DNA from: Spirometra erinaceieuropaei
Taxonomy: Eukaryota > Platyhelminthes > Cestoda > Diphyllobothriidea > Diphyllobothriidae
Direction: 5' to 3'
Assembly (NCBI GenBank): GCA_902702965.1
Contig: CACRXP010000001.1
Location: 1,384,176 to 1,448,175 of the forward strand
Length of the DNA: 64,000 bases
The notes below the pieces were generated by a model. It was not told the origin of the DNA and searched no databases. It saw only the letters and a list, made by a program, of their open reading frames with translations. Below are positions 54,701-64,000 of this stretch, piece after piece. Made by a program: the position numbers and the translations under genes. Each line of letters begins with the position of its first letter. The first letter of the stretch is position 1.

Positions 54701-55628
54701 ACGAAAAAGTTTAAGACACGGCAAAGTGACTTGGGAACCATTAGAACAGAGTAGTGACAAAGTTTGAGTACGCGACGTCGTAGATCAAAACTTATTGCAG
54801 TGTGTAACAAATCCGTAAAATGAGCGGCGAACACTGAAATAAGAAATATGCATATGCATGCGGACCTTATTGTTTGATGAGATTAAGCCATTTGGACTCA
54901 AAATAAACTGGGACGCTTATGCTATGTGCTAACAAATTCCACACATCAGGGGTAGAATACTGTAATATGGGAGTGCTGATGTGTCCCAGATACCCCTGAA
55001 ATTTGCAATTAAAATTTTTAGTTGTTTTGCACGTTTTTCAGCTGTGAGGGATGCCAATTTTGTAAGTCCTTTTGAGCAGTTCTTTCACTAACGATTGTCT
55101 TCGGTTTTTCCGTGTAGTTCTTCTAAGATACGATCGTCTCCTTTTTGTTGTTCCTCTTCGAGAGGTATACCACATCCCCTTCACTGTTGTATGCAGTTCT
55201 CACTGTCTTTTTTGTTCTTTGAACCGTCATCCACTCCCCCAAATAACAGTTTCGGAGCCCAACTGAGCACGAGGGAATAATTCTACGCTCCAACTGGGAC
55301 GATTTCGACTTGGATACCATTCCACAGTTACAGTCTCTGACATTGATACTGGAACCGTACGTACATACTAACTTTGTGCATTTTTGGAATATTTTTTCAC
55401 GCATCGAAATTCGCCTGGAACCTGGATTAAGTGCAATTTGTTTATCAGCACGGTCCAACTGACAACGCAACTGGCTACGCAACCGATTCACGGTATACAG
55501 CCTAGAAAACCAATCGCTCAAAATTCTTCAAGGTCTGCAGTTATTCAAGTCCCACGAGATCTAGAAAGGGCTAAGTCGCTTCTGATTAAATTCAACAAAA
55601 TTTATCGGATTTTAAGTATTTTTTGCTT
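54701..55628. other. No gene recognised (upstream of the LINE)
   Basis: No recognised domain. The antisense frame at 55123-55521 (132 codons) shows no similarity known to me. Part of this stretch could be the 5' UTR of the LINE, whose 5' end I cannot place. Confidence 0.4.
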
Positions 55629-55728
55629 ATTGAGTTTTGAATACTCACTTTAATTCATCATATATAAGCCGACGTATTCGTTATAACATCGAAAGCGAAA
55701 TTATACATATTATGTCACGTCGAAGTTT

Positions 55729-57023
55729 ATGGATTCTCAGCAGGCTAACTGTAGTAGTACGGCCAGCGACGGCACCTCTTTGGAAGATAAGTCCGGTGAG
55801 TTGTCCTTCGCATCCAGACCTTGTGCTCGCTCTACCTTCGCCTCCAGCCAACGACCAGCAAAGCGTGCAAAAAGCGTAAATACCGCAAAAAGTGTGAGGT
55901 ACGAAGACGAGCCTTGTGCTGGGTGCGCAGATATTCAAATCAAAGTAGAACAACTGGAAAAGGAGCTTGCTGATTTAAGGACGCTCGTGAAACAGACCGT
56001 GGTCGGCCAGAACGTGTCCAGTGTTAGAATCCCAAAAACGAAGAGCAAAACGCAAAAAACGCGAAAAAATATCTCCTCGGGGGAATCTTCAAACACGAGT
56101 AGCAACTCAACAGCCAAAACCGCAGACGCCGGTAACAGCAGGACAATGAAAACGAAGCCGCCGATAAAGGGAGACTCGATTCCCACGCACGATGTCTTAA
56201 GCGATGTCGCAAAAAAATTACCTATCGCGGAATCCATCTCACCTAAGCCTCTTGCTGTAAATGATGGGATTTCTGTTCTGCCTGGAGACGATATACCTGG
56301 GTCATCCAGTCTACTGTTGCCCTCTTATTCTGGCAACCACCCCGAGCGCACTACAGAGCACGTGTCTGAATGTGAAGACATAAACCAGTGGGTAGAGGGA
56401 AACGCCATGACAGGATTCTGAAGTCCCAGCCAGCCCTGATGGGTTGCTCGGGACAGTCGGTAGACAGTAAAAGTGTGCGTCCAAGCGATGACTCCGTAAA
56501 TCGTCCTCGCCCACATGCAGCGCATTCACCGGAAAGACAGAGTAAGGAGGACCATGCTCGCCAGCAGTGTCTGGTTATTCAGGGTTTGTCAGAATCGAAT
56601 GCAGTCAGACCTGAAGACCGTGTCTCAGAGGACCTTGCTTCTTTTCATGGTCTGCTAAACCATTTACTGCCGGCAGACATGGAAATAAAGGTTCTGAAAG
56701 CATTCCGGATAGGAAAAAGGAGTGAAGACAGGACAGTAGCAAAACCACCTCGCCCTCTCAAAATTATGCTGGAGAACAAAGAGCAAATCAAGTTTATCCT
56801 CTCTAAAAAAACCGATTTCAGAAACACACAAAAACAGGTTTTTTTTCAACTGGACTATTCACCAGCGGAACGGTTGAAACGCCGGGAACTTGTCTTGGAG
56901 TTAAAGTCAAGACTGAAGGATGGCGAACACAATCTGGCCATCTTCAAGGGGAAGGTAGTTCGGAAATATATGCCGTTTCAGTGGAACCAGCCTGTAATAC
57001 TACGAACGACGACAGCTACTTAG
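55729..57023 (+). pseudogene. LINE ORF1 (RNA-binding protein), one frameshift
   Basis: Part 1 (55729-56421) starts MDSQQANCSSTASD and holds CAGCADIQIKVEQLEKELAD, a short C-x2-C followed by a coiled coil at about residues 64-92, then a Ser/Lys-rich low-complexity segment. Part 2, in another frame (about 56390-57023), has QCLVIQGLSESNAV, MEIKVLKAFRIGKR, RPLKIMLENKEQIKFILSK, FFQLDYSPAERLKRREL: an RRM-like domain plus C-terminal domain as in CR1/L1 ORF1 chaperones. The break lies between 56388 and 56421. Function: binds LINE RNA in the RNP (family knowledge). Confidence 0.8.
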
Positions 57024-59005
57024 CTAAAACATACACCTTCGTTGAACCATCTGATAAAGGCGCCAACACGAGTGAGCCCGTAGCGTCCAGTGATCTGACT
57101 GAAACAAGGCTTGTAAATGGGACCAATCAGGTAACGGAAGAGCCTAGAGAACACGACGTCCGCGATAACGGAGTAATGCTCACAGCAGTAACAAATGCAA
57201 CGGGAAATTCGGCTGGTGCTAAACTGAGGAGCTTGTACACGAATGCCCAAAGCCTCATATCGAAACTAGACGAACTAAAACTTTGCCTTGTTGAGCTGTC
57301 TCCAGATGTTTTAGCAGTAACTGAGACCTGGCTGTCCGGGAATATTAGCGATAACGAAGTAGCCTTGCCTGGATACCAAATTTATCGGAGGGACAGGGAA
57401 CATCGTCAGGGTGGTGGTATCGTTGTGTATGTGAATAACGGTCTGAAAGTGTCTGATAACACCACCAAGTTTGCGTGCAGTACGGAAGCTGTCTGGTTGA
57501 CCATCAAGGCTACCGGTTCCCCGTGTCTCGATGTCCTCACTGTCTACCGACCACCTAGGACAGACCGAATCGCCGACGCTCAACTCTTGGAGCAGTTGGA
57601 GAAATTTTCCAGTCGACCTAGCATCATGATCATGGGCGACTTCAACGCACCAGGAACAAACTGGAATACCCTCCAAGCGTCAGGTCCAAAATCGGCATTC
57701 GATTACCGCCTGTTGAGCAAAACATTAAATGCGTGCCTCACACAACATGTAATGTTCCCAACGAGAACACGTGAAGGACAAAGGCCAAACTGCCTGGATC
57801 TGGTCTTTACGAAAACACCAGACAGCATAGACGAGATCACCTCCATGCCGCCCCTTGGCCGAAGTGACCACGTAGTGCTTATGTGGGATTATTCGTTATT
57901 CTCCATTTCACACACTCCAGACCACAAAAGGCGTAATGTTTGGCGGGGCGATTTCAATCAGATGAGGGCAGACTTATCCGGTCTTGACTGGGGCTCATTG
58001 TTTGCGGGAAGTGCCAACGATTACTGGGAGCTGTTCAAGAATATCCTTCTGCAGCTCATCAACAACCACTGCCCACTGACTAGTGTAAGACTGAACAAAC
58101 GCCTTGGGTGGCTAAATAGCAACCTTAAGAAAGAAATCAACAGGAAGCACAAATTGTGGAGAAAATACTGCGTCACTAGACAAGCTGAATGCTTCAACAC
58201 GTACAAGACACAGAGGAACAAACTGAGGAAGCTGATAATGCAGACGCGGCGGGAATTCGAGAAAAACTTGCTACAAAAAGCAACGCAGAACCCAAAATTG
58301 CTCTACAGCTACCTCCGACGAACTACAAGGAACAGGCATCAAATCCGCTTGATAAAGACTACTGATGGCGTTGAGATCGCTGATTGTAGGGATAAAGCTG
58401 CGTATTTTTCACGGTTTTTCCAATCAGTCTACACAAACGAGGCAAGGTTCCTTCCTCCCTCCACAGAAGAACTGCCGACTCCAGGCGTCAGTGATATACT
58501 CTTCTCAGAAGGCATTGTCCGAAGAGAATTAGAGGCACTGAACGAATCGAAGTCGCCAGGACCAGACACGATTCCATCCAAGCTTCTGAAGGAACTTGCC
58601 CGTGAGCTCTCTGTGCCTTTGTCGATGCACTTTCAAACGTCATTTGATACTGGAACACTTCCTATCGATTGGAAGCTGGCGCATATTACTCCGCTACACA
58701 AAGGAGGTAACAGGGCAGCGACGACAAATTACCGGCCCATAAGCTTGACATGCATTCTCTGCAAAGTTATGGAAAGGATCATAAAGTGTGAACTAATGCA
58801 ATTCTTGGAAGTTCACGGCCTGCTATCGAAATGCCAGCATGGGTTCCGAAAAGGAAGATCCTGCACAACAAACCTGCTGCAATCTCTCCAGAGCTGGACC
58901 CAAGCTCTCGACGACAGGCACGCGGTCCACATAGCCTTCATCGACTTCCAGAAGGCGTTCGACACTGTGCCACACCAAAGGCTCTTACATAAGCTGAAAA
59001 AATAG
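56981..59005 (+). pseudogene. LINE ORF2, endonuclease and N-terminal RT
   Basis: An open frame of 674 codons. APE-type endonuclease: LYTNAQSL (Asn88), TETW (Glu115), QGGGIVVYV, MGDFNAP (Asp220, Asn222), CLDLVFTK and SDH (295-297), all standard catalytic positions kept. RT: LNESKSPGPDTIPSKLLKEL (about 520-539), WKLAHITPLHKGG, NYRPISLT, QHGFRKGRSCTTNL and FIDFQKAFDTVPH with Asp655 of motif A. The frame closes at TAG 59003-59005 after six A's (58997-59002); the sequence continues in register in another frame, so one A is probably missing from the run. Nicks target DNA and primes reverse transcription (family knowledge). Confidence 0.92.
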
Positions 59006-60024
59006 GGATCGGTGGCAACTTCCTTAAGTGGATCGAAAACTTCCTTGTGGGTCGACACCAGGTTGTGTGCGTCGGTCGGGGAAAATCAGACCCTGCTATG
59101 GTCGAGAGTGGTGTCCCCCAGGGTTCAGTACTGGAACCCATTTTGTTCCTTATCTACGTGGACGATGCCGCAAGAGATTTAGACTGTGAAGTAGCAATGT
59201 CTGCGGATGACATGAAGATATGGAGTGTAATTCGGTGTCCTGCCGATGAAGACAGACTGCAGATGAACCTGAATCGGTTGGAGGAGTGGTCAAACCGTTG
59301 GCTCCTGCGGTTCAAAGTTGCCAAATGTAGCATACTTCGCCTAGGCAACACAGCCAGATCCGCCAGCACAAGAAACTACTTTCTGGGCGGTGCAGCCCTA
59401 CAAGAGGTCGAAGCCCAAAGGGACCTCGATGTGCTGACGACGAGTTCCCTAAAACCACCCGCCCACTGTTCGAGGGTGGCAAAAAGCGCAATGTCCGTAC
59501 TGTACGCCATCAAGCGTGCGTTTATGGACTTTGACGAAGAAGCTTTCTCTAAGACATTCGGAACATTCGTCCGGCCGCATTTAGAGTACGGCATACAAGC
59601 TTGGAGGCCGTGGGCTGTTGTGGATCAAAACTGCCTCGAAAGAGTCCAGAGGAGAGCCACGAAGATGGTCAGGGGTCACAGCTCCTTTCCTTATGCGACC
59701 CGCCTAGTAAATCTGAACCTCTTTCCTTTGAGTTACAGGCAACTTCGCGGAGATCTCTTGCAAGCCTTCCGCATTGTAAAGGGGTTGGATTGCAGTCTGG
59801 CCTTCGAGGACTTTTTTGAATTTGCTACCACGACCAACCTCCGAGGTAACCCGTTAAAACTGCGCACTCAGCAGGCACGGCTGGATGTGCGGAAGTTCTC
59901 CTTCTCGGTTCGGGTGGTCAAACCGTGGAATGAGCTTCCCGCAGATGTTGTGATGTCACCATCTATACAAAGTTTTAAGAAGAATCTGGACATATTTATG
60001 TTCCGAAATGACCAAGAGCGATGA
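59006..60024 (+). pseudogene. LINE ORF2, C-terminal RT part after the frameshift
   Basis: Continues directly from the previous part: IGGNFLKWIENFLVGRHQVV, SGVPQGSVLEPILFLIYVDD (motif B, with Glu where Gly is usual before P), MSADDMKIWS (motif C; both aspartates present but the preceding aromatic is Ser), LEEWSNRWLLRFKVAKCSIL, VRPHLEYGIQAWRP, RVQRRATKMV, LNLFPLSYRQLRGDLLQAF and VKPWNELPADVV to the stop at 60022-60024. The end of the protein appears complete. Confidence 0.9.
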
Positions 60025-60201
60025 GAAGTCGAGCTCACCCCCTGTAACTCCTTTTCAGTTTGTCCCACCATTATGGTCTTGTTCGAAGTATTTCAGCCCA
60101 GAACATTTATCTGTACACCACACAGTTTTTACGTTGCAAATAGGGTACTCAAAGGCTTACGCCTATTTCCCTCAATAAACTGAACTGAACTGAACTGAAA
60201 T

Positions 60202-62074
60202 TCTCTAAATGGCTTGTGTTAACACTACTCTGTGTTCGGTCTACATTCAGTTCTTATCCAGAACTGTCGTCTAATAGGCGTTGCAATTCTTAGGATCTGT
60301 GCAAAAACAATTGCTTCCTTAACTTTGAAAATCGCATTTATTCATGACAGTTAGAGCGAGTCAACAGTCTATGCTTTATTCTTACCGGGCAATTCGGCAG
60401 CATTTTAAAATTTCATCGATCATGGGCGAGGATAGCGCTCCGCCTGCTGTTACGAGGTTGGATATAGTTTAATTCCGTTTCAAACCGTCGACGGGCATCT
60501 ACCATTGTTCGCTAATGCGTGCCGAGGGAAAACTAATACGTACTGTAATGCACATATATCATAGCAATCACTGTGCGACTGCCTGACGGAGCTCTAGACT
60601 AGACCCGAGTGTACAACGGAACAAATAAGCCCCGTAACTTGGTGGGCGAACGCATTTCCACCATAATTGATGTATCCGATCTCAACCCCAAGGCAACGAC
60701 CCGTGACACAATGGCAGAGACGTTTAGGAAAAAGAGGGGTCTCGTCCCTGATAGTATTTAGTCGCCCAGGGCTAGACACTTGCTAGCCCGTTTGACTTGC
60801 GGGCTAGTGCAGGGCTGCCAACCGAACTGGCTAACAGTGCTCGATCTGTGCGAGGAAGGGAGCTTTTCTACTGCGCCCCCTCCTTGATGCTCACCCGAGT
60901 GCATTTTGAACGTCACGCCTGGGGGTCCCTTTGCGCGTACGCTCGCATGCAAGGTGCATGCACACACTTTGTCCGGAATTTAGGCCCCTGTCTGGCGACT
61001 TAAATCGCCTCAAGCTAAAACACCCTCAACTCGCCCGAGAAGGCGCGTCAACCTACTGTCCCCGTGTGGGCAATGTCCGCTAGGATTGCTGAAGAAATCC
61101 AATCGATCGCAACACTATCCTGCGACCGGGCTAGCCCTGGACAAGTAGAATACTATCAGGGGTGACTTAGTTTTTCTTGCCTCGTATCTTTGTCGGCGTT
61201 TCTGGCTTTGGGAGTAGAGAATATTCTTTAGTTCTAAGGCGGTTGCGTTAATTGGCGGAAAAAGATTTCCACTGCATTTTCTATTTTAATTGACTGAAAG
61301 TGCTACACATTTCGTCCTTCGGTGGTCATGTTGGTGTTGCCTCTTGCCTGATTGTACCAGCGAATTGTTGAGCGTATATTACCGGGTTCCAAACTCTTGT
61401 TTAGATAGTAGAGCATTGCGAAATAGCGCTCCAAAGTATCCCCTTTTCAAATACCCGGACCATTAGCGGTCCGTTTTTGTAAACATATTTTCCTCTTCGT
61501 CCCTGTCTTTTGATCTCGCGAAATTTGACAGAATGAAACCTATTTTATGGGTTTTTAGTGCAGTATTTTCTGTCACCGTAATTTGTAGAAAAGTGTATTT
61601 GCGGTACTGAGTCAACTCGTTATCGTTTCTGGCTCAAATAATGCACAGACTAATCTTCGTACAAGGCCTAAAACCAATCAAATATGACAAGGACTTTAAT
61701 AAGGGTGGTACTTTTAGTTATATTTGGGGAGATGTTAGTATTCCGTTATGTCTGAACGAGAGGCTTCCATACCTGACCCTGGTGGCGTGCATCGATCGAC
61801 TACGAAACTTGCTGTAAAAGCCTTCTAGCAGGAAAACGTATGCTTGCCAATTAAGAAACGCTATAAGTAAAGAGGGGAAACAAGAGTGATTGTGTCTTGT
61901 TCGCCATCATCAACAGACGATACTTCAGCTCTAGGCCCTGACTTACTCGAGATTTAAATCCAGACCAGCCAGCCATCGGGTATTTCAGTCTACTTCTTTC
62001 CTAAAACCCATATTTAGTGCAATTCCTTGACTTTATAAAATTTTGTGCTTCATTTAGTTCCCATTTTCACTCAG
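60202..62074. other. No gene recognised (upstream of thymidylate synthase)
   Basis: No coding exon or RNA gene recognised. The promoter of the thymidylate synthase gene should be in or near this stretch, but I see no convincing core element. Confidence 0.4.
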
Positions 62075-62101
62075 AAGCATTTCATGAATGCAAACTTCAC
62101 A
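62075..62101 (+). CDS. TYMS: Thymidylate synthase, candidate first coding exon
   Basis: A 27-nt exon bounded by CCCATTTTCACTCAG and GTGAGA. ATG at 62088-62090 begins MQTS and leaves CA as a split codon. Joined to the T at 62234 this gives [18 protein letters not shown] in frame with the main exon. The phase match, consensus splice sites and short intron (132 nt) support it. The exon is too small to prove from sequence, and a different upstream exon is possible. An acceptor 13 nt before the ATG is what a spliced-leader trans-splice site would look like (inference). Confidence 0.5.
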
Positions 62102-62186
62102 GTGAGAAGTACGCATCACGCATAGCATGAAATTGGTCGTACACGTGTGTGCGCATGGCCCGATATAGCTCTTCAAGCTTTATTAG

Positions 62187-62501
<315 letters not shown>

Positions 62502-63139
62502 TGATCTAACTTGGAATTTGATACTTTCAGGTCGTCACAACGGTCTGCGCTGCCGCATTAGGCCCCAAATTTGACCACACAAGTGTGCGACATGCGTTAG
62601 ATGAAGGCTTTATACCACATCAGTCATTGTGTTTAGTCTTACCTCTGGTCGACCTCACTCGAACTTGGCACTGACACATAATGGAAGAGGGAGGAATATG
62701 AGACCGACCTAGCGCCCTTCTTAATTGCCGTACTACGACCCACGTCCAAAAAGTCGTGAATTGGCACGTTACCTACCTACAAATTGGCTTGATCCTCCGC
62801 CTGAACCGGAGTCAGACTGCAGTGGTTCCCTCTTAGTGTGATATTTTTAAGTACTCTTACTGAAGACGAACGCAGGCCTTTGAAGTATAACTCGTGGAGG
62901 GGCCAGAACGCGCGTGGCATTCTTAGCCAGGGCTCGCCGTATCAGTGAAGCACCTGTACGTCTCTCCAGCCGTCATGACATAATCTTCCCATTGGAACGG
63001 ATGGTCATAGGAAGAGATATTCACGTGAACGCTACACAAGCCAGTCCGCTGTCCCGGCCCAAAACCTGATGGAAACTTATATCTGGCCGAAAGTAGCAGC
63101 AGTTGTGTATCTCGGGGAAGGAGACACGACCGCTGGGAC

Positions 63140-63205
63140 AAGAGTTCTACTAAATTACGTTTCGGATTTTCTCTCGAGTCCATCATCAGATACATAGTCA
63201 GATAA
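63140..63205 (-). ncRNA. Hammerhead ribozyme, core kept, stems decayed (copy H)
   Basis: On the minus strand: CTGATGA (63189-63183), extra T, stem II GGACTC with AAATCC (four of six pairs), GAAA (63063 register: 63163-63160), ACGT (63160-63157) and A as position 17. All core bases are present, but stem I pairing is poor. Only this part of a PLE end is recognisable here. Confidence 0.6.
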
Positions 63206-63305
63206 TGTTAGTGGATTGCACAGGTGTTGCAACACATATGAGACGTTGCTAGGCCGCGCCAGCCGTCGTCCCTGTTTTCTTGGAGTTTAAGATCGTGGTT
63301 ATTGT

Positions 63306-63640
63306 GTGGTGGGGACCGGGGGCTGTGGAGTGCCCACACTAACACCACACATTCACCCACGCATTGGCCTGGTCAGTGAACTTCGAATCCATCGCACAGA
63401 GACTGGCGAATTGGTTTCCTTGTGTACCAGCATACTTGACGCAATCGCTCCAACTGCCCTCGTTGCCCTCGCGCATTCAGCCACCGCATGGGCCACTTCG
63501 GTCACATTCTCATTCATGAAAACCCGCGATAGAACACTGTTGGCTATACCACACCATCAAATTTTCTCACCGACACCTACAACGCTCATTAACACCACCT
63601 ATTATCACAACACAATCATGTAATTGGTACTTCTAACATA
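63306..63640 (+). pseudogene. Zinc-finger tail fragment of the endonuclease-RT family
   Basis: A first frame has PRIGLVSELRIHRTETGELV, a C2H2 finger remnant whose first histidine is Glu. After a frameshift, another frame (63452-63530) reads NCPRCPRAFSHRMGHFGHIL then IHEN, an intact C-x2-C-x12-H-x3-H finger. The IHRTETGE linker is typical of C2H2 arrays. The same finger type ends the RT fragment at 53.6-53.9 kb. No RT sequence is adjacent, so this is a 3'-end fragment. Confidence 0.7.
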
Positions 63641-63960
63641 AGTGGGGAGTGTGTTTCTCGGCACCTTTCATGTGGCTCCTCTGCTAAATGGGTGATTCGA
63701 GCCTGAAACTTTCACGGTTTGCCAAGCGCCGTGGCCTGGAAGGTTTCCAACTAACGCTTCAACTCAGTTCACGCAATTAACCTAGTTGTGTGTGTGTGTG
63801 TTAATGTGTTGAGAGAATGACTGGTGGACTGAGTCAAGTTGCAATGGCTCCTTCTTAACATGACCTCCGGCAATGTCACGCATTTGAGATGCATGTCGCT
63901 CATCCCTTTTTGTGTAAAATCCTGGTACTTGTGTTTGGGGGGCCAGACCATGTTTGTCAC
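63641..63960 (+). repeat. 3' untranslated region of the zinc-finger RT family, with (TG)n
   Basis: GTGGGGAGTGTGTTTCTCGG, CATGTGGCTCCTCTGCTAAA and GTGTAAAATCCTGGTACTTG match 54013-54105 in order. A (TG)n run is at 63785-63800, and a CACGGTTTGCCAAGCGCCG block at 63714 corresponds to the 54280 block. Confidence 0.55.
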
Positions 63961-64000
63961 GCGCAGCCAAGGCCACTTCCTATGTCGGGCGCTGCACCCA

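Larger units (their letters stand above)
55629..60201 (+). mobile_element. CR1-like LINE, nearly full length
   Basis: A non-LTR retrotransposon with ORF1 (55729-57023), ORF2 (56981-60024, endonuclease then RT) and a 3' UTR ending in AATAAA (60174-60179) and a TGAAC pentamer repeat (60181-60198). Short tandem 3' tails are typical of the CR1 group (known). ORF2 begins inside ORF1's end in another frame. Only two clear frame breaks exist, so it is much younger than the other LINE remnants here. The 5' boundary is uncertain; 55629 is a nominal choice. Confidence 0.85.

Noticed and set aside
55123..55521. A 132-codon antisense frame upstream of the LINE
   Set aside because: No similarity I recognise; probably chance, or the antisense of the LINE 5' UTR.
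62521..62560. TTTCAG followed by GTCGTCAC as the next thymidylate synthase exon
   Set aside because: Translation gives VVTTVCAAAL, not the VFWKG segment required by the family.

Overview
Eukaryotic, repeat-rich genomic DNA, almost certainly from a parasitic flatworm. My best guess is a large-genome tapeworm of the diphyllobothriidean type. The grounds are split host genes with long introns, Penelope-like elements carrying hammerhead ribozymes, a CR1-like LINE with a short 3' pentamer tail, and a reverse transcriptase family with C-terminal C2H2 fingers that I recall from flatworm genomes. The species call is inference; the element families are read directly.

Host genes. (1) A metal-dependent Ser/Thr phosphatase of the PPM1A/PPM1B (PP2C) group lies on the minus strand. 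Four coding exons can be read: 43890-43287, 39010-38761, 30188-30071 and 27773-27662. They join in phase, and every metal ligand falls at the same residue number as in human PPM1A. The last short exon was not found. (2) The 5' end of a thymidylate synthase gene lies on the plus strand at 62075-62447, with a likely 14-nt first coding exon; the rest lies beyond the window. Both genes have a 3' splice site just upstream of the ATG, which fits either a 5'UTR intron or spliced-leader trans-splicing.

Everything else is mobile DNA or unrecognised. 1-490: 3' end of a Penelope-like element (PLE) with an intact-looking hammerhead. 660-1530: dispersed repeats and a degenerate telomere-like tract. 5285-12353: three copies of a ~1 kb fold-back (TA-target, mariner-like MITE) family, one interrupted by a PLE module. 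14468-16530: a second, degenerate PLE lineage with reverse transcriptase, GIY-YIG and its own candidate hammerhead. 23850-24150: another PLE end. 27662-43890: the phosphatase gene, whose introns hold PLE and LINE fragments and short dispersed repeats. 45905-46975: a second inverted-arm PLE module. 47869-48308: a possible LTR. 48545-51000: an internally deleted LINE on the minus strand with a hammerhead fragment at the deletion junction. 52918-54330 and 63306-63960: 3' ends of the zinc-finger RT family. 55729-60201: a nearly complete CR1-like LINE with two frameshifts.

The most interesting signal is the hammerhead ribozyme population. Eight clear copies plus further relics share the CTGATGA and GAAA core, a six-pair stem II that shows A-U, G.U and G-C states in different copies, and a self-complementary ACGT in place of a closed stem III, which suggests action as dimers. 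Two copies each bracket GIY-YIG modules in opposite orientation (5.9-7.1 kb and 45.9-47.0 kb), so transcription from either side would produce a ribozyme.
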